A stretch of 64,000 bases of DNA from G965237725 sp965237725 (GTDB lineage Bacteria > Pseudomonadota > Gammaproteobacteria > Arenicellales > Poriferihabitantaceae). The stretch is taken from assembly GCA_965237725.1 (NCBI GenBank), contig OZ250151.1, positions 1,178,001-1,242,000 of the forward strand, written 5' to 3'. Numbering within the stretch: position 1 is the stretch's first letter; the number at the start of each line of letters is the position of its first letter. Below the pieces are notes generated by a model. That model was not told where the DNA came from. It worked only from the letters and a program-made list of their open reading frames with translations, and did not search any database. The position numbers and the translations under genes are program-made. Below, piece after piece: positions 16,269 to 23,822 of the stretch.

Positions 16269-18356
16269 ATGCAGTATATTGTAGTATTTGCGAGTTTCGT
16301 TGTATCAACCACAAATTTAAAACGGATCTTATTGTGTTCCCTTGTTATTGCGCTCACAGGCTGCGGTTCAATGGGAAAACAGAAAAATTCCAACGAACCA
16401 GTCGGTCAGGGTAAACCAGAACCCTATTCCATCGACCATGCGGAATTGGACCAGCGGTTAAAGTCGTTTTCTCAAGCAACAAATAAGGATAAACCCCAAA
16501 TCGGCCTTGCCATGTCTGGTGGCGGCATTCGTTCAGCCGCGTACAACATTGGGGTCATGAACGCGTTACAAGATGCGGGTATTTTCAATGATATAGATAT
16601 CGTGTCCACCGTTTCAGGCGGTACTTATGCGTTGTCCTGGTACATTTCTCAAAATATTGAAGCTGAAAAACATAAGCAGAACTGGAAATTTTTTGAATCT
16701 TCAGTGCAATCAAGCGATGATGAGACAAACAAGTTGGACAATGGATGCAGCAAAGTCGATTTTGACAAACCAGAAACTGGAAAATACCAGGCGCACCTCG
16801 AGTGCCGTGGTAGTATCTTGTTCCACCCATGGGGCTATGGAAAAAATCGCTTTACCCAAGGAGGGCTAATTTTTGGTAACTACGCATTAACAACCGCAAA
16901 ATTTGCCGCGAATGTTGTCACAGTTATACCCCATTGGGTAGTAAACGGTATTTTTGGCGCACGCAAGAACTTGGGATTTCTACCCAAATACTATGAAGAT
17001 GCTTTGCAACGAACCTTCTTTCTCCATCCACAGGACGCCCAACTAAAAAGAAGCGAATATACTAATAGAGACGAAGGTTTATTTTTGACCCGAGGCACCG
17101 AACCCGAAATTATGTTATCCGAAATTCGAAAAAGATATTTCCAGTCAAATTTCAAAAAAGGGCAGAATATCCCTTTTTTCGTAATTAACACAACAGCGCA
17201 CTCGTCAGCAGTTTTTAATTCCACAAAAATCATTTCTCCAAATGGTCAGATCAAATCCACAAGTGGCAAGCCCAAACTTGAGGATAAAATTTTTGAATTT
17301 ACCCCTGTTAACTTCGGATCAAATCACTATGGGTTACATGAAATTAATGATGATCCGAAATTAGCCAAAGACTTTAGCTTAAGCCATCTCGCCACGATAT
17401 CTGGCGCTGCTCTAGATGGTACAAAGGGAAAAGGGATTTTCGGATATGCAATAAGCGCCGTAAATTTTGGGTTAGGACAATACATCCCAAATCCAAATTA
17501 TGATTCAACTGAATGCCAATTAATACTGGAGCAACGTAAGGGCAAGCGAATATCCATTTATCGGTTCGATAAAATTCGCTATACCCAATGCGCAAAGAAA
17601 GTTTATCTGACGGATGGCGGACATTCAGAAAATCTTGGTGCATTTGCTTTGATCAAAAGATTAACCAAAAATATTATAATTTCTGACGCCGAATACGATC
17701 CTGGCTATACCTTTGGGGCGTATAGAAAACTCAGAAACAATCTTAAGAGAGATGGCATAGTGATGCGTATTGATGGTATTGAAGACCGATTGAAATTTCT
17801 CAGAACCAATGAAAAGTGCCGTAAAAACAAATTTTTTCAGAGGGCCGGGAATCCAGGATTTGGCAGAAAACGAAACAACTACCATGATGGCTGTGATTTA
17901 AAGTTCGCCAAATTGCCTGGGGTAACTAATGAAGACAATTCATCTAATTCCGAAAGAGAAATTGCCAAACATACATACCCAGTATTTTCTGGTCAGGTTA
18001 GCAATATCAAGTTCGAAAAAGAGAACGGAACCATAACGGATATTGTTCTCAATGTTAAATACATTAAATTGGCGATTAACAATTCATTTATTCAGGGAGA
18101 CGGTCCAAGAAAGTCACTTTCAGCGGCCGAAATTAAAAGTTGTGAAAAGTATTACAGCGACAAATCCTGCAGCTATTTTGAAAAGCATATAGCGGATAGA
18201 TCATATATTTTCTTTCCCTCGTCCCCCTTTCCCCAGCAGACCACAGGAGATCAAGATTTTTCAGACCATCAATTCCAGGCTTATCGGGACTTGGGGTTTA
18301 ACTCATTATCACCTAAATCAGGAATAAAACCCATTGATGAAATTCTTCAATGGTAA
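16269..18356 (+). CDS. Patatin-like phospholipase, predicted lipoprotein
   Basis: The product (695 aa) begins with a signal sequence ending in ALTGC (lipidated Cys32), so it is probably membrane-anchored and faces the periplasm or outer membrane. The acyl-hydrolase core shows the oxyanion loop SGGGIRSAAYNIGVMNAL (83-100), nucleophile Ser116 in STVSGG (the usual first glycine is threonine) and catalytic Asp449 in TDGGHSENLGAF. This pattern is the bacterial patatin/cPLA2-like group with a DGGHxENLG motif. It would cleave acyl chains from phospholipids. About 170 residues lie after the core with no recognised domain. AGGGAG 6 nt upstream supports the ATG at 16269 over the TTG at 16263. It is the first gene after the tRNA-Leu. 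Confidence 0.85.
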   Translation: MQYIVVFASFVVSTTNLKRILLCSLVIALTGCGSMGKQKNSNEPVGQGKPEPYSIDHAELDQRLKSFSQATNKDKPQIGLAMSGGGIRSAAYNIGVMNALQDAGIFNDIDIVSTVSGGTYALSWYISQNIEAEKHKQNWKFFESSVQSSDDETNKLDNGCSKVDFDKPETGKYQAHLECRGSILFHPWGYGKNRFTQGGLIFGNYALTTAKFAANVVTVIPHWVVNGIFGARKNLGFLPKYYEDALQRTFFLHPQDAQLKRSEYTNRDEGLFLTRGTEPEIMLSEIRKRYFQSNFKKGQNIPFFVINTTAHSSAVFNSTKIISPNGQIKSTSGKPKLEDKIFEFTPVNFGSNHYGLHEINDDPKLAKDFSLSHLATISGAALDGTKGKGIFGYAISAVNFGLGQYIPNPNYDSTECQLILEQRKGKRISIYRFDKIRYTQCAKKVYLTDGGHSENLGAFALIKRLTKNIIISDAEYDPGYTFGAYRKLRNNLKRDGIVMRIDGIEDRLKFLRTNEKCRKNKFFQRAGNPGFGRKRNNYHDGCDLKFAKLPGVTNEDNSSNSEREIAKHTYPVFSGQVSNIKFEKENGTITDIVLNVKYIKLAINNSFIQGDGPRKSLSAAEIKSCEKYYSDKSCSYFEKHIADRSYIFFPSSPFPQQTTGDQDFSDHQFQAYRDLGFNSLSPKSGIKPIDEILQW

Positions 18357-18377
18357 AATTCTAGTTATTAGAATTGA

Positions 18378-18402
18378 ATTGCAGATCAAACGAATCTGCA
18401 AT
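18378..18402. terminator. Hairpin between the two convergent islet genes
   Basis: ATTGCAGAT (18378-18386) and ATCTGCAAT (18394-18402) form a perfect 9-bp stem with a 7-nt loop, 22 nt after the patatin stop and 61 nt from the phosphoesterase stop. There is no strong T-tract, so a bidirectional terminator is plausible but not certain. Confidence 0.5.
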
Positions 18403-18462
18403 CTAAAATAAACTATCAGTTTTGTCGTTGGACCGCTGCTAGAGGTTGATAATCAGCAATCG

Positions 18463-19761
18463 CTATTCTTTCAGAATAGTGGAATAAATTATTTCTTGTT
18501 CACCCGGCTCGATAACCTGTAAGAGCACCTTCTGGCTTGTACTGTTTCGCAGAAAATCCACAACCATGAAACCCGTATGCTCATGGGCAAAAAGCGTACT
18601 TTCTTTGTTACGACCAACTGGCTCCACTTTCGATTCTGAACCTGCGCCACTAACTAAAAAAAACTGTGCCGTATCTAAACCTCTAATCACCTGTAGTGAA
18701 TGTTCATGACCAGACGCAAATATTAGCGGCGGGTTGCCTTTTAGCATTTCAGAAATTTCCTTTTTCATTTTGATATATTTATCGCCCACCAAATCCTGGT
18801 CACTTTTATATATGTACTTCCGAACGAGAGGATAAATAGATCCCAGAATAGGTAGTGGAATGTACAGCGCATTGTGTAATTTTGTTAAAGGAAATAGATG
18901 ATCTTTTAGTGTAAAAAATCCGCCATGTGGTCCATGGGTTTCCAGTGGGTGATGGGTTGCGATAATTATCTCGCGGTCGCCTGCTGAAACGAGGAGTTCT
19001 CGCATTTTCTCGGTCGCCAATTTGAGTGACTCTAATTTACAGTTTTCTGGTGGCTCATTGGGGGTTAACCACCATTGTGTGTCTAGAATAATTATTCGCA
19101 CACCATTCAAATCAATTTTGACTGGCCCTGGGCATCCAGCTTGCAATGGTAAATTATAGACACCCGGCCACTCACGAGCGGACATTTTCTCCAACAAACT
19201 GAATTGATTCTCTAGTACGCAATAATCTGGGCCTTCGCTACCACCCCAGTCATGATTCCCGGGAACGAATACGCCAGATGAACCACTTTCTGACAAAACA
19301 CGTGCTTGAATGCTGAGTGGAAATTCTTCAGCTTTGTCGCGGTCGTTTTCGTTTATTTGGCAAACACATTTATTCGAATCCTCCCCATCGCAACTTTTGC
19401 GCACGCCTTTTAGTATGCCGTCTGGATAAACGTTATCTCCAAGAAATACCGTGAACGTTTTCTTAGGTTTCTTTAATGCCCAATTCTTTAACAGTTTTAA
19501 AACTGGTTCACATATCTCCTCTCGCGCTATACCTTCAGTTTTTAAACACGCTTTTGGCTCTCCCGCATCACCCACCAAAATTACGCGTTGCTCAAGGGTG
19601 AATTGTCTCTGGCCAGCATCTGTCTGATTTAACGTAGAACCGTAATACGGGGTTTTGTAACTACAGCTTACGGACATGCTGAGAATGACGAGCAAAAATA
19701 TATATCGAGTAAAACTAATTTTTTCGTACAACACAGGGCAACACGTCCTAAGCCAAACCAT
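18463..19761 (-). CDS. Calcineurin-like metallophosphoesterase, predicted lipoprotein
   Basis: The product (432 aa) has an N-terminal hydrophobic segment ending in MSVSC (lipidated Cys33), so export and lipid anchoring are likely. All metallophosphatase motifs are visible: VGDAGE (Asp65), FLGDNVYPDG (Asp109, Asn110), PGNHDW (169-172), THHP (269-272) and SGHEH (350-354), together forming a two-metal site. Motif spacing, with a GDNVYPDG block, resembles purple or tartrate-resistant acid phosphatases. Eight cysteines in the mature part suggest a disulfide-bonded periplasmic protein. Substrate unknown; phosphomonoesters or phospholipid head groups are candidates given its patatin neighbour. It is convergent with that gene, its start lying 46 bp inside the right tRNA-fragment border. 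Confidence 0.85.
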   Translation of the reverse strand: MVWLRTCCPVLYEKISFTRYIFLLVILSMSVSCSYKTPYYGSTLNQTDAGQRQFTLEQRVILVGDAGEPKACLKTEGIAREEICEPVLKLLKNWALKKPKKTFTVFLGDNVYPDGILKGVRKSCDGEDSNKCVCQINENDRDKAEEFPLSIQARVLSESGSSGVFVPGNHDWGGSEGPDYCVLENQFSLLEKMSAREWPGVYNLPLQAGCPGPVKIDLNGVRIIILDTQWWLTPNEPPENCKLESLKLATEKMRELLVSAGDREIIIATHHPLETHGPHGGFFTLKDHLFPLTKLHNALYIPLPILGSIYPLVRKYIYKSDQDLVGDKYIKMKKEISEMLKGNPPLIFASGHEHSLQVIRGLDTAQFFLVSGAGSESKVEPVGRNKESTLFAHEHTGFMVVDFLRNSTSQKVLLQVIEPGEQEIIYSTILKE

Positions 19762-19807
19762 ATCTTCTATTCTCCAAGGTAAATAGACGATTTACAAGCC
19801 GCGTTTA

Positions 19808-19850
19808 TGGGCATTAGCCCGGGGAGGTTCAAGTCCTCTCCTCGGTACCA
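19808..19850 (+). repeat. 3' fragment of tRNA-Leu(CAG), putative right attachment site
   Basis: The 43 nt here repeat the variable arm, T-arm and acceptor 3' strand including CCA of the tRNA-Leu at 16131. The single difference is T at 16189 versus G at 19822. The 5' half of a tRNA is absent, so this is not a functional gene. It is best read as the attR-like end of the islet. Confidence 0.85.
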
Positions 19851-19875
19851 GAGCTATTTAAATGAAAATTTACAG

Positions 19876-20400
19876 CTAAAAAATACTTGATGTTCCGCGG
19901 GCTCTATAGCCCTCATGGTTTAACAACCACTCTTTTCGGTGGATACCGCCAGCATATCCTCGCATAGATCCATCTTTTCCAATCACGCGGTGGCATGGAA
20001 TGATAACCGCAATGGGGTTTCGGGCATTAGCGCTGGCGACGGCCCGAACTGCTTTTGGGTTTTTTATCGCACCCGCCAGTTGATCATAAGAAATCGTTTC
20101 ACTGACCGGTATAGTTCGCAATGAAGCCCATACGCTTTGCTGAAAGTCCGTCCCGCCAGTAAGTAGTGGTAATCCATCAAAGGCATTCCAATCACCTGCA
20201 AAATATTTTTTTAACCGATTCTGCATGTTCAGTAAGTCGGGTTTGTGGTTGAGCTGGTATTTACCATATCGCTGTATCAACTGTTTTTCGATTCTTTGTT
20301 GATTGTCATTGAAATCTAAAAAACAAAGTTTGTCTTCATCCCCTAGAACCAAAATCTCGCCGATGGGGCTTTGAAAATTATCGCTGAGTAGTTGTTTCAT
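19876..20400 (-). CDS. ogt: Methylated-DNA--protein-cysteine S-methyltransferase
   Basis: The 174-aa suicide repair protein transfers the methyl group from O6-methylguanine or O4-methylthymine to its own cysteine. The active site IPCHRVIG (Cys136), the DNA-binding helix segment NPKAVRAVASANARNP with its arginine finger, and the C-terminal GYAGGIHRKEWLL are all present. It lacks the N-terminal Ada zinc domain. The ATG overlaps the stop of the upstream Ada-like regulator as ATGA, so the two are translationally coupled, as in the split adaA-adaB arrangement of some bacteria. Confidence 0.93.
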   Translation of the reverse strand: MKQLLSDNFQSPIGEILVLGDEDKLCFLDFNDNQQRIEKQLIQRYGKYQLNHKPDLLNMQNRLKKYFAGDWNAFDGLPLLTGGTDFQQSVWASLRTIPVSETISYDQLAGAIKNPKAVRAVASANARNPIAVIIPCHRVIGKDGSMRGYAGGIHRKEWLLNHEGYRARGTSSIF

Positions 20401-20951
20401 TTTCGTAGTTTACTCGGTGGAACACCATAAAGTTTGTGAAAAGTGTCATTAAACTGGCGCACACTGCGGAAACCCGCCTTGTGGGCAACCATTGTCATGG
20501 AATCTGTGCTGTCGCTTATTAGTCGCTTGGCCAATAAAACCCGGCGAGATCGCGCCACAGACCTTGGGCTCGCACCAACATATTTTGCAAACAGGCGTCT
20601 TAGGTATCGATCACTAACCCCCAGTCGTTCTGACAATGCACATACACTACTGTCGTCCAATGCGCCCTGATCAATTAAATCCAACGCCCTTTTTACGGTG
20701 GTTTTTACCCCATTCCAGGCCGGGCTATTGGGGGCCGATTCGGGCCGGCATCGCAAACAGGGTCTGAATCCGGCATCGAGGGCGGCGGCGGCGGAAGGAT
20801 AAAATTCACAGTTGTCTGGTTTCGGTGGTACCGCAGGGCAAATCGGTCTACAGAAAATTCCGGTAGTGCTCACGCCGGTAAAAAATACGCCGTCGTAATC
20901 TGGATCGCGTTTCTTTACGGCGCTATAGCAGGTGGTATGGTCTAATTGCAT
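20397..20951 (-). CDS. Ada-like regulator: methyl-accepting zinc domain plus AraC helix-turn-helix
   Basis: The product (184 aa) has an Ada zinc-binding domain (about 8-75) with four cysteines Cys34, Cys38, Cys65 and Cys68 in IFCRPICPA and FRPCLRCRP, followed by an AraC-type DNA-binding domain (about 85-184; RYLRRLFAKYVGASPRSV, GFRSVRQFNDTF). In Ada, Cys38 accepts a methyl group from methylphosphotriesters and turns the protein into a transcription activator. The methyltransferase half of Ada is encoded separately by the coupled ogt gene. I took the ATG at 20951, where homology to Ada begins; a start at 21005 would add 18 unrelated residues. Confidence 0.88.
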   Translation of the reverse strand: MQLDHTTCYSAVKKRDPDYDGVFFTGVSTTGIFCRPICPAVPPKPDNCEFYPSAAAALDAGFRPCLRCRPESAPNSPAWNGVKTTVKRALDLIDQGALDDSSVCALSERLGVSDRYLRRLFAKYVGASPRSVARSRRVLLAKRLISDSTDSMTMVAHKAGFRSVRQFNDTFHKLYGVPPSKLRK

Positions 20952-21048
20952 GGTGATGAGTATACTCGTTTGCAATCTGGTAACTGGCAAAAAACGGAAC
21001 TTCACATTTCGGATTTATTAGAAATTCCATAAACGCATTAAAACTGTT

Positions 21049-22329
21049 ATGAATGTCGGACGCCTTTTATCCGCCGTATTTGAAAATTCCCAGTGTCGGT
21101 TATCGAGACTAGGGGCAATTGGTGTTGTTGCCGGTATGGTATTCATCATGGCAGGAATTGGTGGCGATCGATTTTTTTCCAAGATCGCAGATGATTTCGA
21201 ATTCGCATATTATCCTGGAGCACTGTCGTTGAAAAACGGCGACGGTTATAGAAACGTTACAGGCAAACCACATACCCATCATCCACCAGGTTTCAGTCTT
21301 CTAATCGCACCCATTGTCACCAACGATATTGATCAATCCGTCCAACGTATTCGTTGGCTGGCAGCGGTGTTTGGTGCACTTAACGTAGCTTTGTTGGCTG
21401 GTATTATTTATATTGTGGTACCGACGGTGTCAATCTGGATTCTGTTACCACTGATTGCGTTATGGCCTCCCATTCTTCCGATTTTAAGCCCTGGGGGCAG
21501 CGAATTTTTTTTTGTTGTGCTATTAAACTCCGCAATCTTTTTGCTGGTTAAGTGTTTGTCCAGGCCCCCTGACATTCGGAATTTCCTGATCGTATCTCTT
21601 GTCACAGGTCTTTTACTCGGCGCTGCTACGCTAACCCGGGTCATCGGCATTACCGCCACCGCCGCTATTTTTATCGCCATTGTGATCGGATGCCGGCAGT
21701 GGCCGAAATCCTGGCGCGTTACAACCGCGACATCTATTGTGCTTGTAGTCTGTGTTTCCTTGCTACCGTGGATGAAATATGTGGAATCTCACGCTGGTAA
21801 CTTTGCCCTGTCAAGCGGCGCCGAGTTCAGCATCCAGGATGGCTTTGCAAAAATTAGGAAATCAACTGGACCCGTTGGAATTCCCCGATTTCCCCAATTA
21901 GTTGCGGGCCAAGTGTTCGCAGAAGCGGAACTATGGGAAAACGCAAACAGGCAACTCGATGCAATAGCTACGGTAGCAAAACAATATCCCGCTAGTACGG
22001 TGGCACTAATGGCGCTGAAGCTGATTCGACCGTGGTATGGCACTGATTCCGGTCGACATATGGGCAAGCTGATGCTGGTCAATTTACCCTGGATGATACT
22101 GTTTGCGCTGGCCTGTATCCGCTCTGTTGTTATCTGGCCAAGGCTCCCTGTGAGCGTGGTAATCCTGGTCGGTGTGGTCACGGCATCCTGGTTTGCAGCA
22201 ATTCTGGTGATTTCCATTTTTCGCTATCTCGCGCCGGTATTTCCACTGGCGGTGATAGTTATTGCCTGGCATGGGAATGACTTGTATAAAATACGATCTG
22301 AAAAACACAAAACCGTTGAAAAAATCTGA
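21049..22329 (+). CDS. GT-C fold membrane protein, possible GT39-like glycosyltransferase
   Basis: This 426-aa integral membrane protein has about ten hydrophobic helices. The first periplasmic loop, with DDFEFAYYPGALSLKNGDGYR followed by HTHHPPGFSLLIAP, matches the acidic catalytic loop of polyprenyl-phosphate-sugar glycosyltransferases (GT39/ArnT-like). Such enzymes transfer a sugar from a lipid carrier to lipid A, proteins or glycans on the periplasmic side. Neither donor nor acceptor is predictable, and no glycan gene is adjacent. It is divergent from the ada-like/ogt pair and its stop lies 30 nt from the glyA stop (convergent). Confidence 0.68.
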   Translation: MNVGRLLSAVFENSQCRLSRLGAIGVVAGMVFIMAGIGGDRFFSKIADDFEFAYYPGALSLKNGDGYRNVTGKPHTHHPPGFSLLIAPIVTNDIDQSVQRIRWLAAVFGALNVALLAGIIYIVVPTVSIWILLPLIALWPPILPILSPGGSEFFFVVLLNSAIFLLVKCLSRPPDIRNFLIVSLVTGLLLGAATLTRVIGITATAAIFIAIVIGCRQWPKSWRVTTATSIVLVVCVSLLPWMKYVESHAGNFALSSGAEFSIQDGFAKIRKSTGPVGIPRFPQLVAGQVFAEAELWENANRQLDAIATVAKQYPASTVALMALKLIRPWYGTDSGRHMGKLMLVNLPWMILFALACIRSVVIWPRLPVSVVILVGVVTASWFAAILVISIFRYLAPVFPLAVIVIAWHGNDLYKIRSEKHKTVEKI

Positions 22330-22359
22330 GCTGCGGTTACAACTCAGATCATAAGTTGA

Positions 22360-23622
22360 TTAACCTGCGTCTTTGTACAACGGGAATCGACCACACAGCT
22401 CGACTACTTTTCCCTTAACCTCTGCGATTACAGCATCATCTTCGATATTTTCCAGCACATCGCACATCCAGCCGGTTATTTCTTTGGTTTCTTCAACACC
22501 AAACCCACGAGTAGTCATGGCCGGGGTTCCGAGTCTGAGACCGCTAGTTACAAAGGGTGATCTTGGATCATTAGGTACCGAGTTTTTGTTAACCGTAATA
22601 TTAGCGCGACCAAGAGCAGCATCCGCATCTTTCCCGGTAATATCCTTTTCGATTAAATCCAGCAAAAATAAATGATTGTCGGTTCCACCAGAGACGATGT
22701 TGTATCCACGCTGCTGAAAAACCCCTACCATCACCTGGGCATTGTCTAACACCTGTTGCTGATAGTCTTTGAAACTCGGGTCCATGGCTTCTTTAAATGC
22801 AACCGCTTTGCCTGCAATCACGTGCATCAGTGGTCCACCCTGGGTGCCAGGAAATACCAATGAATTTAATTTTTTGGTAATTTCTTCATTTTCCCGAGCC
22901 AAAATCATTCCGCCTCTTGGGCCTCTTAGTGTTTTATGGGTGGTGGTTGTCGTTACATCGGCGATAGGAACTGGATTGGGATAAAGGCCTACCGCAACCA
23001 ACCCTGCAACGTGGGCCATATCTACAAACAAATAGGCGCCGACCGTGTCGGCAATATCGCGGAATCGCTGCCAGTCCATGATTCTGGAATATGCCGAGAA
23101 TCCAGCTACGATCATTTTTGGATTATGCTCTTTGGCAAGGGATTCAACCTGATCATAATCAACTTCGCCGGTTTCCTCGTTCAAGCCGTATTGAACGGCG
23201 TTGTAAATTTTCCCTGAAAAGTTAACCGAAGCACCATGGGTTAAATGTCCGCCATGAGCCAGGCTCATACCCAGTACGGTGTCACCCGGTTCACACAATG
23301 CCATATACACCGCGATATTCGCAGAAGATCCGGAATGGGGTTGTACGTTAGCAAAGTCAGCTCCAAATAGCTTCTTCGCCCGTTCGATGGCTAAGGATTC
23401 ACCCACATCCACATACTCACAACCACCATAGTAGCGTTTGGCTGGATAGCCTTCGGCGTATTTATTGGTTAATACCGATCCTTGACACTGCAGAACTCGG
23501 GGGCTGGTAAAATTTTCGGAAGCAATCAATTCAATATGCTCTTCCTGGCGTTGTTCTTCTTTGACCATTGCATCCCACAATTCGGGATCCAGATCCGCGA
23601 TACTTTGATTTTTGGTGAACAT
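22360..23622 (-). CDS. glyA: Serine hydroxymethyltransferase
   Basis: GlyA converts serine and tetrahydrofolate to glycine and 5,10-methylene-tetrahydrofolate, feeding one-carbon metabolism. The 420-aa product has ELIASENFTSPRVL near the N-terminus, YPAKRYYGGCEYVD, and the pyridoxal-phosphate lysine (about Lys230) in TTTTHKTLRGPRGG. The ATG at 23622 gives the standard length; the frame continues upstream to 23712, but those 30 residues are not part of the family. About 200 bp of non-coding DNA separate it from the gene upstream, room for its own promoter. Confidence 0.96.
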   Translation of the reverse strand: MFTKNQSIADLDPELWDAMVKEEQRQEEHIELIASENFTSPRVLQCQGSVLTNKYAEGYPAKRYYGGCEYVDVGESLAIERAKKLFGADFANVQPHSGSSANIAVYMALCEPGDTVLGMSLAHGGHLTHGASVNFSGKIYNAVQYGLNEETGEVDYDQVESLAKEHNPKMIVAGFSAYSRIMDWQRFRDIADTVGAYLFVDMAHVAGLVAVGLYPNPVPIADVTTTTTHKTLRGPRGGMILARENEEITKKLNSLVFPGTQGGPLMHVIAGKAVAFKEAMDPSFKDYQQQVLDNAQVMVGVFQQRGYNIVSGGTDNHLFLLDLIEKDITGKDADAALGRANITVNKNSVPNDPRSPFVTSGLRLGTPAMTTRGFGVEETKEITGWMCDVLENIEDDAVIAEVKGKVVELCGRFPLYKDAG

Positions 23623-23822
23623 GTTGTGCTCCAGATTAATAGTAATTCCCTGTTCGAAATCAGGGGATTTTGACTCACCGATTGTATCGAAGGTGCCCCT
23701 GTATTTGCACATTAAATATATTTACCAGTAACATAATATTAACTATATGCGACAGTTCTGCCGGGGAATTGCAATACCCGTCCCTCGGACAATTGGATCT
23801 ATAGCCACTACTGAAGTTGAAG

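Larger units (their letters stand above)
16218..19850. mobile_element. tRNA-Leu-associated islet with two lipoprotein hydrolase genes
   Basis: The tRNA-Leu(CAG) 3' end (16175-16217) and a partial copy of it (19808-19850, 42 of 43 identical) are direct repeats bracketing 3.6 kb. This is the expected footprint of site-specific integration into a tRNA gene: the tRNA is restored at the left end and a fragment remains at the right end. The interior looks more A+T-rich than its surroundings and holds two convergent genes, both with lipobox signal peptides. No integrase, excisionase or transposase gene is present, so this is a decayed or trans-mobilised islet. A deleted tandem tRNA-Leu copy is the alternative explanation. 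Confidence 0.65.

Noticed and set aside
19808..19850. A third tRNA gene
   Set aside because: Only the variable arm, T-arm and 3' acceptor strand are present; no D-arm or anticodon arm precedes them.
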